DNA of 8,730 bases from an uncultured Chloroflexota bacterium (GCA_903915565.1 CAIWTG010000019.1:1-8730), one strand, 5' to 3'. Positions 1 through 7,268 are shown, numbered from the stretch's first letter. The notes: generated by a model from the letters alone, not told the origin. Program-made: numbers and translations.

Positions 1-1
1 A

Positions 2-1195
2 GTTAGGTCAGTAGTACTGCTTGGTCTTATTGCAGGAATACTTTTAGTCTTGGGCTATTTCCTGGGACTAATCTTCTTCGATAGCGCCATCGGCGGGCTG
101 ATTGTTGCCTTGGTCGTTTGGGGATTCATGAGCCTGATTGCCTATTTCCAGGGCGACAGCATCCTGTTGGGCATGTCGGGCGCGAAAAAAGTCGGTCCTT
201 CTGATGCCCCGCGACTCTATAACGTCGTTGAAGAAATGAAAATAGCCTCCGGGCTGGAAAAAGTTCCCGATGTTTATATCATCGACGACCCCGCCCTGAA
301 TGCCTTTGCCACCGGCCGCGACCCGAGTAAAGCGTCAGTGGCCATTACCTCCGGCTTGCTGCAAAAGCTTAATCGCGATGAGCTGCAGGGCGTAATAGGG
401 CATGAAATATCGCATATTAAAAACCGCGACGTCCTCCTGATGTCCCTCGTCAGTGTAATGCTGGGGACAATTGTGATTCTGTCCTGGTACGCGTCGCGGT
501 TCCTGATTTTCGGCGGTATGGCCGGCGCCGGCAGGCGCTATTCCTCACGTGACGGAGGCGGCGGCGCCCAGGTTATAATTCTGGTCGTCGGTCTGGTTCT
601 AATGATACTGGCGCCCATCCTGGCGCAGCTCATCTACTATGCCATCTCCCGCAAGCGTGAATACCTGGCCGATGCTTCTTCGGCGCTTTATACCCGCTAC
701 CCGGAAGGCCTGGCATCAGCCTTGGAAAAGATTGGCGGTTCCACGCATCAACTAAAGTCCGCCAACCAGGCAACTGCGCCGATGTATATCGCCAACCCGC
801 TAAATAAAGAAGGCGTGAAGCTTTCCGACCTTACCTCGACGCATCCCCCCATCTCGGAAAGGGTACGCATTTTACGCGCAATGGCTGGCGGCGCCTCTTT
901 CGTGGATTACGATAACGCCTATAAGAAAATACACAGCGGCGGCAGTGGAGTAATTTCTAAAGCTACGGTGGGCGCAGTTGGAGCAGTAGCCATGCGCCAG
1001 GCGTCGCCATCGGTACCGGGTGAAATGGCGTTAGCGGAAAAAGCAGCGCGCAGCCGTGAAGTTTCGGATATGATGCTGAAGCTGAACCAATACAAGATTG
1101 TGGATTGCCCTTGCGGCGCCAAATGGAAAGTCCCGCCGGGTTATGACCAGGACAGTATTTATTGCACGCGGTGCGGGCGCACGCTAAAAGTATAA
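2..1195 (+). CDS. htpX: HtpX-like M48 membrane metalloprotease with C-terminal zinc ribbon (5' partial)
   Basis: This is a zinc-dependent integral-membrane endopeptidase of the M48B/HtpX type, a family known for quality control of membrane proteins. The reading frame is open to the left edge, so the real start is upstream; the TTG at 50 lies inside a hydrophobic helix and is unlikely to be the start. Numbering from that TTG, two N-terminal hydrophobic segments (about 1-10 with the upstream codons, and 13-33) come before the catalytic HEISH motif (H118, E119, H122). Two more hydrophobic segments follow (about 131-147 and 174-198), then the third zinc ligand E204 in REYLAD and the conserved THPP at 264-267. 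Unusually, the C-terminus adds a cysteine module, C353-x-C355 and C372-x2-C375, resembling a zinc ribbon and reached through an Ala-rich stretch. The gene converges on the importer operon. Family assignment is firm; the function of the tail is unknown. Confidence 0.93.
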   Translation, partial: VRSVVLLGLIAGILLVLGYFLGLIFFDSAIGGLIVALVVWGFMSLIAYFQGDSILLGMSGAKKVGPSDAPRLYNVVEEMKIASGLEKVPDVYIIDDPALNAFATGRDPSKASVAITSGLLQKLNRDELQGVIGHEISHIKNRDVLLMSLVSVMLGTIVILSWYASRFLIFGGMAGAGRRYSSRDGGGGAQVIILVVGLVLMILAPILAQLIYYAISRKREYLADASSALYTRYPEGLASALEKIGGSTHQLKSANQATAPMYIANPLNKEGVKLSDLTSTHPPISERVRILRAMAGGASFVDYDNAYKKIHSGGSGVISKATVGAVGAVAMRQASPSVPGEMALAEKAARSREVSDMMLKLNQYKIVDCPCGAKWKVPPGYDQDSIYCTRCGRTLKV

Positions 1196-1217
1196 AAAAC
1201 AATTCCTCATTGTTTTT
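1195..1217. terminator. Bidirectional A/T-rich terminator between protease gene and importer operon
   Basis: A perfect 9-bp inverted repeat (AAAAACAAT, 5-nt loop, ATTGTTTTT) begins at the last base of the protease stop codon. It has a T-run at the 3' side when read on either strand, so it could end both the rightward protease transcript and the leftward importer transcript, whose stop lies 36 bp away. The stem has only one G-C pair, so it is weak. An overlapping AATTCC/GGAATT pairing (1201-1206 with 1223-1228) is an alternative fold. Confidence 0.5.
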
Positions 1218-1252
1218 AAAAGGGAATTCAAGTTATTGCCGGAGTTACGCGT

Positions 1253-2233
1253 TTAGTCGTAATGATGGCATTTAACCTGCTGCTTGCCAATCTTATGCAT
1301 TTCCGGTACATCCCTGGAGCACTTATCGCTGGCTTCGGAGCAGCGGGTGTGGAAGCGGCATCCCGGGGGCGGATTTAGCGGTGAAGGCATTTCGCCGGTT
1401 AAAATAATCTGCTTCGCTTTTCCTTCGGAATCTTCGGGCAAGGTTAACTGCGAGGCGGATATCAGAGCCCTGGTGTAGGGGTGCAGCGGGTGTTCGAATA
1501 AAGCCTCTGAATCTCCGTATTCCACCAGCTGACCAAGGTACATAATTGCCACAGTGTGGCTCATATACCGTACCGTTGCCAGGTTATGCGCAATAACGAT
1601 AAAGGCAAGGTTGAATTTATCTTGCAGGTCTTTAAACAGGTTCATAATTTGGGCGCGAATGGATACGTCCAGGGCGGATACAGGTTCATCGAGCACCAGT
1701 AGACTGGGATTTAATGCCAGGGCGCGCGCCACAGCGATACGCTGACGCTGACCGCCGCTGAATTCATGCGGATAGCGGTTCATGCCTTCTGCCCCGATGC
1801 CTACCTGTTCCAGTAGTGTGCCAACTTCTTCGTATACTTTCTTTTTCGATTGCTTGGTATTGACGAAAAGCGGTTCGCCGACAACATCTCTGACGCGCAT
1901 CCTCGGGTTCATGGAACTCCAGGGATTCTGCTGGACATAGTGAACCTTTGGCCTATATACCGCTTTTATTTCCGCCGGGGTCATTTTATTCAGGTCTTGG
2001 CCTTCAAAAAAAATCGACCCGGAAGTTAATTTTTCCAGTAGTAATATCTGCCTGGCGATGGTTGTCTTACCGGCGCCTGATTCGCCTACAATGCTTAAAG
2101 ATTTACCGTGCTCAACGCTGAAAGAGACGCCATCGAGGGCTCTCACCCAGCCTACGGTGCGCTGCAATAAACCTCTGGTAACAGGGTAGTGTTTGACGAT
2201 ATCTTTAGCTTCAAGCAAAATCTTAGATGCCAT
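1253..2233 (-). CDS. oppF: Peptide-type ABC transporter ATPase, OppF/DppF type
   Basis: This is one of the two cytoplasmic nucleotide-binding subunits that drive uptake by the importer encoded here. Its 326 residues match the usual family length. Visible motifs are Walker A GESGAGKT (50-57), a Q-loop around Q101-Q102, signature FSGGQ (158-162), Walker B LLVLDE (178-183) and H-loop H216. The C-terminal oligopeptide-transporter extension includes HPLHPYTRAL (248-257) and four cysteines (292, 298, 305, 322); a related cluster in this family has been linked to an iron-sulfur centre. It is the last gene of the operon and starts 3 nt after the oppD stop, with a GGAGG ribosome site inside the oppD 3' end. 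Subunit type is confident; the transported substrate cannot be read from the ATPase. Confidence 0.95.
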   Translation of the reverse strand: MASKILLEAKDIVKHYPVTRGLLQRTVGWVRALDGVSFSVEHGKSLSIVGESGAGKTTIARQILLLEKLTSGSIFFEGQDLNKMTPAEIKAVYRPKVHYVQQNPWSSMNPRMRVRDVVGEPLFVNTKQSKKKVYEEVGTLLEQVGIGAEGMNRYPHEFSGGQRQRIAVARALALNPSLLVLDEPVSALDVSIRAQIMNLFKDLQDKFNLAFIVIAHNLATVRYMSHTVAIMYLGQLVEYGDSEALFEHPLHPYTRALISASQLTLPEDSEGKAKQIILTGEMPSPLNPPPGCRFHTRCSEASDKCSRDVPEMHKIGKQQVKCHHYD

Positions 2234-2236
2234 TGT

Positions 2237-3211
2237 TTACTTTACCCTCCAGCAAGATACAGAGCGATTTTCACTTATTTTTACCTCGGGTGGTTCTTGC
2301 TCCTTGCAGATATCGAGGGCAACGTGGCAACGGGGGCAGAAACGACATCCTTTAGGTAAATTCATCATTGACGGTGGTTGCCCTTCAATAGAGAACAACC
2401 GGTCATCTTTTTTGTCCAGTTGAGGCACCGATTTTATCAACGCGATGGTATATGGGTGTTTGGGATTCTTAAAGATGTCACGTGTAGGAGCTGTTTCAAT
2501 AATCTTTCCGGCGTACATCACGCCTACTCTATCGCATATCCTGGCAACAACGCCGAAGTCGTGAGTGATGAATATAATCGCGACATTGGTTTTTTCCTGG
2601 ATATCTTCAAATAAGGCAATGTATTGTGCCTGAATCGTCGCATCGAGAGCAGTGGTTGGCTCATCGGCAATTAAAAGACGCGGCCGGCAGGACATGGCAA
2701 TGGCGCCGACCACTCTTTGTTTCATACCGCCGCTAAGCTGGAAGGGATATTCTTTGAGGCGTACTTCTGGCGCCGGAATTCTAAGCAGCCGGAGTACGTC
2801 AATTACTTCCGCTTCAACCATATTTTCGGGGAGGTCCTGGTGCATGCGCACGGCTTCACCCACCTGGTCGCCGATGGTGTAAACGGGATTAAGCGATGTC
2901 ATCGGGTCTTGCAGAATCATCGATACCACCTTGCCCCGGTAGGCTCTCATGTGCTTCTTGCTAAGCTCGACGAGATTTTTCCCTTCAAGGATTATCTTGC
3001 CGCTGACAATTTGTCCGGATGGTTCCGGGAGAAGACGCATTATTGAAAGGCCGGTAACCGATTTGCCGCAGCCGGACTCACCGACGATGCCGAAAGTCTC
3101 TCTTTCCCTTACGTGAAAACTGATGCCGTCAACTGCCTTGACCTCACCCATCTTCGTAAAGAAAGAGGTATGTAAATCTTCGACTTGAAGTACCATATTA
3201 TTATTGCTCAT
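2237..3211 (-). CDS. oppD: Peptide-type ABC transporter ATPase, OppD/DppD type
   Basis: This is the second cytoplasmic ATPase of the importer, expected to form a heterodimer with the downstream OppF-type subunit. Its 324 residues are typical. Motifs are Walker A GESGCGKS (44-51), Q-loop Q101 in LQDPMTSLNP, signature LSGGM (159-163, where the more common form is LSGGQ), Walker B LLIADE (179-184) and H-loop H217. The C-terminal region has HPYTIAL (252-258) and a cysteine cluster C289, C292, C295, C302, C320, with spacing slightly different from its partner. The ATG overlaps the permease C stop by 4 nt (ATGA), which suggests translational coupling. The Met in place of Gln in the signature is common in OppD subunits and is not taken as a defect. 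Confidence 0.95.
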   Translation of the reverse strand: MSNNNMVLQVEDLHTSFFTKMGEVKAVDGISFHVRERETFGIVGESGCGKSVTGLSIMRLLPEPSGQIVSGKIILEGKNLVELSKKHMRAYRGKVVSMILQDPMTSLNPVYTIGDQVGEAVRMHQDLPENMVEAEVIDVLRLLRIPAPEVRLKEYPFQLSGGMKQRVVGAIAMSCRPRLLIADEPTTALDATIQAQYIALFEDIQEKTNVAIIFITHDFGVVARICDRVGVMYAGKIIETAPTRDIFKNPKHPYTIALIKSVPQLDKKDDRLFSIEGQPPSMMNLPKGCRFCPRCHVALDICKEQEPPEVKISENRSVSCWRVK

Positions 3212-4110
3212 AATTGTCTCAACCTCGGGTCAAGTTTATCACGAATCCAGTCGCCAAGGAAGTTACCGGATAGCACTACCAAGCCGATACAGACACCGGG
3301 GAACAACGATATCCACCAGGCGTTGTCAAGATTGGCTCTGCCGTCAGATACCATCGCGCCCCATGAAGGCGTCGGCACGGTAATGCCGAGACCGAGGTAG
3401 CTTAATCCGGCTTCTGCCAGAATCATCATACCAACCTGTAGAGTCATAAGGACAATCAGCGAGTTAATGATATTGGGGAAAATGTGTCTGGTCATAATAC
3501 GCCAACCAGATGCGCCGTTGACACGTGCCTGCGCGACGAAGTCGGATTGGGATATACGCAACGCTTCACCGCGAATCATGCGGGCATAACCTGCCCAACC
3601 GAGTATTGATAGGGCGAGTACCACCGTCGTAAAACCCGGCCCGATAGCGACAGCCAGCAACATAGCCAGTAATAGACCTGGGAAGGATAAAGCCATGTCC
3701 ACTACTCTCATAATAATAGCATCGGCACGCCCTCCGCTATATCCGGCCGCAATCCCTAGCATCGTTCCGATAGCGGCAGTAATAAGTATGACTAATAATG
3801 AGACACTAAGCGAAACTCTGGCGCCATAGATAAGACGGCTTAAAATATCACGCCCAATCTGGTCGGTGCCAAGTAAGTATTCACTTTTACCGCCTTCCAT
3901 AAAAACGGGCGGCGTATATCTATCGGTAATTTTCGGGAGATTGGGGTCATGCGGTGCGATAAAATTGGCGAATATCGCCAAAATTATCATCGCTATCATG
4001 ATAATGAGCGGAACCCAAAAAGCAAGCTTCTGGATTACCCGAGTGACTCGGGTAACGCCGCGGTATTGCTTCTTGGTTTTAGTTTTGGCGGTCGGTAATG
4101 TGCTTAACAT
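3208..4110 (-). CDS. oppC: Peptide-type ABC transporter permease, OppC/DppC type
   Basis: This is an inner-membrane permease subunit that forms half of the translocation pore. It has 300 residues, with a basic cytoplasmic N-terminus (1-29), a first membrane helix (about 30-52) and the family N-terminal extracytoplasmic segment ending in YLLGTDQIGRDILSRLIYGAR (79-98 region). Several further helices follow. The cytoplasmic EAA-type coupling loop lies at about 179-211 (EALRISQSDFVAQARVNGAS), where the ATPases dock. The C-terminal signature WGAMVSDGR (250-258) and DKLDPRLR (291-298) are typical of OppC. The start is 3 nt after the permease B stop. An oddity is a tandem VTRVTRV near residues 19-25, encoded by a 21-bp palindrome. 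The assignment is confident. Confidence 0.94.
   Translation of the reverse strand: MLSTLPTAKTKTKKQYRGVTRVTRVIQKLAFWVPLIIMIAMIILAIFANFIAPHDPNLPKITDRYTPPVFMEGGKSEYLLGTDQIGRDILSRLIYGARVSLSVSLLVILITAAIGTMLGIAAGYSGGRADAIIMRVVDMALSFPGLLLAMLLAVAIGPGFTTVVLALSILGWAGYARMIRGEALRISQSDFVAQARVNGASGWRIMTRHIFPNIINSLIVLMTLQVGMMILAEAGLSYLGLGITVPTPSWGAMVSDGRANLDNAWWISLFPGVCIGLVVLSGNFLGDWIRDKLDPRLRQL
4035..4055. repeat. 21-bp perfect palindrome inside the 5' end of oppC
   Basis: The arms TTACCCGAGT and ACTCGGGTAA are perfect inverted repeats around a single G. The palindrome lies about 55 nt into the oppC coding sequence and encodes part of a VTRVTRV tandem. In RNA the arms could form a hairpin; as DNA it has the form of a dimeric-protein binding site. 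Function is unknown. Confidence 0.6.
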
Positions 4111-4113
4111 CCG

Positions 4114-5037
4114 TTACGTCCTTTGAAACCTGATTTGCGGGTCGACCCACGCATAAGAAATATCTATCAGTAAATTAATCCCCAGTACGAGAATTGCTGT
4201 GATGATAACTACCGCCTGAACCACTGGGAAGTCACGTGCGAATGTCGCCTCAACCAGCAGTCTGCCCATGCCGGGCCAGTTGAAAATCTGCTCGGTAATC
4301 ACGGCGCCGGTAACCACGCCGGGTAGCAACATACCGATAATGGTTAGCGGCGATATCAGCGCGTTTCTTAAAGCATGTTTCCAGATTACGGTTCTTTCCG
4401 GTAGGCCCTTAATACGCGCCATTTTAATATATTCGCTATCCAGGACGTCCAGCATGGTAGAACGCACCAGACGCATCATACCAGGCATGGTAAAGAAAAC
4501 TATCGTACTTACCGGCAGGATGTAATTGGCTGGCGTATCCATACCAGCGACTGGCAGCCACTGCAATTGAACGGAAAATATCAAAACAGCCATAATCGCC
4601 ACCCAGAAGCCAGGTAAAGCCTGGCCCAATACGGCAAGGAACTTAACTATGTTATCCCACCATGAATCGCGATAAGTAGCTGCCAATACACCTAGTATAA
4701 AAGCTAATATCATTGCCAATACAAAGGATGGGACCATTAGCTTGAGCGTATTCGGTAGGGCGTCTCCTATCTTGGTTATAACAGGCTTCTTCTGTAGCAA
4801 CGATTCGCCCAGATTACCATGTGCCACTTGATTTAAGTAAATACCAAGTTGTTCACCCCACGATTTATCTAACCCCAATTCAACTCTAATAGCTTGAACT
4901 TGTTCGGGTGAAAAATTTGGAGAGGCCAACAGCGCTGCAGGGTCTCCGGAAACGCGTAATAATAAAAATGTAATGATAAGAATTCCAAAAAATGCGACGA
5001 TACACTGAAGAAGTCTGATGATAATAAAACGTACCAT
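4114..5037 (-). CDS. oppB: Peptide-type ABC transporter permease, OppB/DppB type
   Basis: This is the partner inner-membrane permease of OppC. Its 307 residues match the family. An N-terminal helix (about 5-28) runs into the OppB hallmark SGDPAALLA (30-38). A periplasmic region with the helical VRVELGLD-like stretch follows (50-57), then GNLGESLLQKKPV (74-86) and a multi-helix core. The EAA coupling loop is at about 195-228 (LDVLDSEYIKMARIKGLPERTVIWKHALRNAL region). IFNWPGMGRLLVEA (251-264) is a near-invariant family motif. The start ATG follows an AAGGAT-like ribosome site about 8 nt away. It is the first of four tightly spaced genes and sits about 290 bp downstream of the binding-protein gene. 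It may therefore have its own promoter or depend on readthrough past the hairpin in between. Confidence 0.94.
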   Translation of the reverse strand: MVRFIIIRLLQCIVAFFGILIITFLLLRVSGDPAALLASPNFSPEQVQAIRVELGLDKSWGEQLGIYLNQVAHGNLGESLLQKKPVITKIGDALPNTLKLMVPSFVLAMILAFILGVLAATYRDSWWDNIVKFLAVLGQALPGFWVAIMAVLIFSVQLQWLPVAGMDTPANYILPVSTIVFFTMPGMMRLVRSTMLDVLDSEYIKMARIKGLPERTVIWKHALRNALISPLTIIGMLLPGVVTGAVITEQIFNWPGMGRLLVEATFARDFPVVQAVVIITAILVLGINLLIDISYAWVDPQIRFQRT

Positions 5038-5079
5038 TATAAATATCCTTATCTATCTGGGTTTTTAATGGGCCTCAAC

Positions 5080-5119
5080 TAATCTGGAATGTAAGGCTGC
5101 TTTTTGTTTCTCCAGATTA
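5080..5119. repeat. 9-bp inverted repeat upstream of oppB
   Basis: TAATCTGGA (5080-5088) and TCCAGATTA (5111-5119) are perfect inverted repeats separated by 22 bp. They lie 43 bp upstream of oppB, in its probable leader. They could be a pair of half-sites for a dimeric regulator or a large-loop hairpin. There is no direct evidence of function. Confidence 0.4.
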
Positions 5120-5143
5120 AGTGAGGGACATTAAAATCATATT

Positions 5144-5173
5144 ATTCTAGCATACCTTATTCAGTAATTACAA
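5144..5173 (-). promoter_or_regulatory. Weak candidate promoter for oppBCDF
   Basis: Read leftward, TTGTAA (complement of 5168-5173) and TAGAAT (complement of 5144-5149) are separated by 18 bp, a plausible sigma-70-type pair. The distance to oppB is about 105 bp. The surrounding DNA is A/T-rich, so a chance match is possible; support is positional only. Confidence 0.3.
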
Positions 5174-5195
5174 ACCAGGTATTTTCTAACTATTC

Positions 5196-5220
5196 TAATA
5201 TGGTAAAACGTGCCATATTA
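5196..5220. repeat. 8-9-8 inverted repeat between oppA and oppB
   Basis: TAATATGG (5196-5203) and CCATATTA (5213-5220) are perfect inverted repeats with a 9-bp spacer. The site lies just upstream of the candidate oppB promoter on the leftward strand, a position suited to a regulator-binding site. A two-base extension (one G-T and one A-T pair) would also allow an RNA hairpin. Confidence 0.4.
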
Positions 5221-5277
5221 TCTATCTTTATCCGCAAATCACCGCTTGTTTGAATAAAGTTCTGGAATTGATTAACT

Positions 5278-5312
5278 TCCGGGGCGAGGTGAAAGCCTCG
5301 CCCCGGATTTTT
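5278..5312. terminator. Strong perfect hairpin after oppA (attenuator/terminator)
   Basis: A perfect 12-bp, G+C-rich stem (TCCGGGGCGAGG and CCTCGCCCCGGA) encloses a 6-nt loop and begins about 20 nt past the oppA stop. On the leftward transcript it is not followed by a U-run (AGTTAATC instead). The classic stem plus T-run (5308-5312) points rightward, although no rightward gene ends here. The likely role, by inference, is to stabilise or partly terminate the oppA message, so that the binding protein is made in excess over the membrane subunits, a common arrangement in ABC importers. Confidence 0.6.
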
Positions 5313-5327
5313 GCTATTGTTTTAGTA

Positions 5328-6953
5328 CTAGTGAGTTACGTGATTAGCGCCCTGGAGGCAAGAAGCGTAGTCAGAAAAACTTCTGCCAGTAAAGGAACTA
5401 ATCGTAGTCGGGTTGTAGAGGAAGAGAGCCTTATACTCGACAACGCCGATATTGGTGTACAGAGTCGCCACGTATGCCTGGAATATCGTCATTGCATCCC
5501 ATGCAGCCTGATACGATGACTGGTGAACGACTGCTGCATACAACTCGTCGGCATGTGCGTCGTTAGTGGTCTTATGAACACCTTTAGAGGTGTACATGTT
5601 GGCGGAATGGTAAACGGAGTTGGGATAAGACCATGATTTCCAGAACCATATCCAGCCCTTGTTGTCGGTCTGCGGAGGACCGAATCCGAGGTAGCTCCAG
5701 TAAGTCGCGGTATCTTTGACCAATAATTTAACCTGGAGACCTACAGCCTGCCAATAGCTCATGTAGTATAACATTCTATCCTGATCGCTGGATTGGCAGA
5801 AAATGGTGATTGTGGGGTTAGAGAAGGCTGCCGGATAATTGGCATCGGCAATTAACTGTTTCGCCTTCACGACGTCGTAGGGATCCGCAGCCAGAGCATC
5901 GGAATAGCCGAATATGCCCTGAGGCTCGAAGAACCGGCCGCCCGGAATGGCGTAGCCGGAATACCATGTATCGCAGATTTCCTGGCGGTTAAGAGCGTAG
6001 GACATGGCCTGGCGAATGCGAATGTCGTGTACTGCGCCGGCCTCGGGTAGCCAGGACCACTGGAATGCGAAGCTGTCTGTGCCGTTAATGCCATACTGCT
6101 GGATAGGCATACCCAGATCCTGTAACGATTTCATGCGGGCATAGTCATCAAGACCAAGTATATCGCACTGACCGGTCTTGAACATGCTGATACGGGTAGC
6201 CAGTTCCGGAACCAGGAGCTGGACGTAATATTTGAACTTCGGAACTTCGGCGGGCCGGCAATAACCGGTGTTGGCTTCCAATTTAATGCTTGTGCCAGCG
6301 ACGTAGTCTGAAAATTTCCAGGGGCCGGAACCGACCGGATTCTTGAAGTAGGCTGCCTCGCCGACTTTATCAAATTCGGTTTTGTCCAGTACGTACGTAG
6401 CGCCGAAGCAGGCCATCAGCGTGGCTTCAGGATGTGCGGTGACATAAGTGAGGGTAAGGGTGTCAACCACCGTCATGCTTACAAAATTATATGAAGCACG
6501 CAGGTAAGGTGCCCAGGGGCTTCTGGTAGAAGCCGCAAAGCGCTCGATAGAGAACTTGACATCTGCGGCAGTCACTGGGTCGCCGTTGGTGAATTTGTTA
6601 TTCGGAAGTAAATGGAATGTCCATGTGTTGCCGTCGGCGCTGATGTCCCAGCTGCTTAGAACGTCGCCTTCAAAAGCCTGAGTCTGTGTGGTGCGCATGA
6701 TGGGTTGATAAATCTGTGCCCAGCTGGTGACCAAGCTCGGGTCCCACGTATCATAGCCAAAACTTGCAGCAACGTCCGTCAAGGTGCCGTAAGGCGCGGC
6801 TACTGTGGTTGAGGTACTAGTGGTGGTTGTGGTGGTGGTTGTGGTGGTGTGGGTTGTGCTAGTGGTTGTGGTTGCTACCGGTGTTGAACAACCGGTGAAC
6901 ACCATGATGGTAGCGAGAATCAGGAATAACGGGACTAGAAACCATTTTTTCAT
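5328..6953 (-). CDS. oppA: Peptide-type ABC transporter substrate-binding lipoprotein (SBP family 5)
   Basis: This is the extracytoplasmic receptor that captures the substrate and delivers it to the permeases. The 541-residue protein starts with a lipoprotein signal peptide: KK, a hydrophobic core (about 5-19), then a lipobox ending FTGC with the lipid-accepting Cys at 22. A low-complexity Thr/Ser linker (28-50) spaces the domain from the membrane. The family-5 fold is shown by YQPIMRT (82-88), SSWDISADGNTWTFHLLPN (100-118), KFTNGDPVTAADVKFSIERF (120-139) and, later, DIRIRQAMSYALNRQEIC followed by DPYDVVKAKQLIADANYP. The ATG follows AGGAGG at a 5-nt spacing, so the start is well supported. 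It is the first gene of the importer operon. The ligand could be oligo- or dipeptides, but also sugars or metal chelates, all known for this family. Confidence 0.94.
   Translation of the reverse strand: MKKWFLVPLFLILATIMVFTGCSTPVATTTTSTTHTTTTTTTTTTSTSTTVAAPYGTLTDVAASFGYDTWDPSLVTSWAQIYQPIMRTTQTQAFEGDVLSSWDISADGNTWTFHLLPNNKFTNGDPVTAADVKFSIERFAASTRSPWAPYLRASYNFVSMTVVDTLTLTYVTAHPEATLMACFGATYVLDKTEFDKVGEAAYFKNPVGSGPWKFSDYVAGTSIKLEANTGYCRPAEVPKFKYYVQLLVPELATRISMFKTGQCDILGLDDYARMKSLQDLGMPIQQYGINGTDSFAFQWSWLPEAGAVHDIRIRQAMSYALNRQEICDTWYSGYAIPGGRFFEPQGIFGYSDALAADPYDVVKAKQLIADANYPAAFSNPTITIFCQSSDQDRMLYYMSYWQAVGLQVKLLVKDTATYWSYLGFGPPQTDNKGWIWFWKSWSYPNSVYHSANMYTSKGVHKTTNDAHADELYAAVVHQSSYQAAWDAMTIFQAYVATLYTNIGVVEYKALFLYNPTTISSFTGRSFSDYASCLQGANHVTH
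6804..6872 (-). repeat. Simple-sequence tract encoding the Thr-rich linker
   Basis: On the plus strand this tract is built of GTGGTT/GTGGTG units, which on the coding strand give almost continuous Thr codons with a few Ser and one His. It encodes the flexible tether between the lipid anchor and the binding domain. Such tracts can change length by slippage. Confidence 0.75.
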
Positions 6954-6958
6954 TCTTT

Positions 6959-6964
6959 CCTCCT
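6959..6964 (-). promoter_or_regulatory. Ribosome binding site of oppA
   Basis: AGGAGG on the leftward strand lies 5 nt before the ATG. It is a full consensus Shine-Dalgarno sequence, fixes the start codon and suggests strong translation. Confidence 0.85.
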
Positions 6965-7064
6965 ATTAAAATTTTGGTGTGTGGTTAAAAAAAACTTATT
7001 ATCTACTATATCTCGACCTCCCCTGTTTTTATATTTTCGGGTTTTAAAAGCGTTATTTATATCA

Positions 7065-7094
7065 ACACGCACAGAAACCCGTCTTCTGGCGCGT
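7065..7094 (-). promoter_or_regulatory. Hairpin in the oppA 5' leader
   Basis: In the leader read leftward, ACGCGC+CAGAA can pair with TTCTG+GCGTGT around a 7-nt loop, giving 11 pairs (one G-U) with one bulged base. No U-run follows, so it is not a simple terminator. It sits between the proximal promoter and the ribosome site in an otherwise A/T-rich leader of about 165 nt. A regulatory or RNA-stabilising role is possible but not shown. No known riboswitch class was recognised. Confidence 0.4.
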
Positions 7095-7126
7095 ATTGTT
7101 TGCTAGTAGAAACCTGAATTTCACAT

Positions 7127-7155
7127 ACTATAAATCATATTTTTAGAAATGTCAA
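7127..7155 (-). promoter_or_regulatory. Proximal promoter of oppA (P1)
   Basis: Read leftward, TTGACA (complement of 7150-7155) and TATAGT (complement of 7127-7132) are separated by exactly 17 bp, almost perfect sigma-70 consensus. Transcription would start near 7120 and leave a leader of about 165 nt before the oppA ATG. Confidence 0.75.
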
Positions 7156-7170
7156 CTATGTTTCCAGAGA

Positions 7171-7198
7171 CTTTATCATATTGTTGAACTTTATCATA
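7171..7198. repeat. 10-bp direct repeat CTTTATCATA in the promoter region
   Basis: Two identical copies of CTTTATCATA (7171-7180 and 7189-7198) lie 18 bp apart. The right copy includes the -10 box of the distal promoter. The spacing is a little under two helical turns, so this could be a regulator-binding site or a duplicated -10 element. Confidence 0.45.
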
Positions 7199-7221
7199 AA
7201 TAAACCCGTCAATAATGTCAA
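7193..7221 (-). promoter_or_regulatory. Distal promoter of oppA (P2)
   Basis: Read leftward, TTGACA (complement of 7216-7221) and TATGAT (complement of 7193-7198) are again 17 bp apart. It is a second near-consensus sigma-70-type promoter, 66 bp upstream of P1 in the same direction. It lies just downstream of the tRNA 3' end. Confidence 0.65.
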
Positions 7222-7268
7222 ATACACCGCAGTAATTTGTTAAGAAAATGTTAATTTGCGTATTAGTC

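Noticed and set aside
50..52. TTG at 50 as the start of the protease gene
   Set aside because: The frame is open to the left edge with hydrophobic codons that complete the first membrane helix, and there is no ribosome site before the TTG. The gene is treated as 5' partial.
5250..5519. Plus-strand ORF of 89 codons across the oppA 3' end
   Set aside because: It runs through the terminator hairpin and the antisense of oppA, with no ribosome site or protein-like features.
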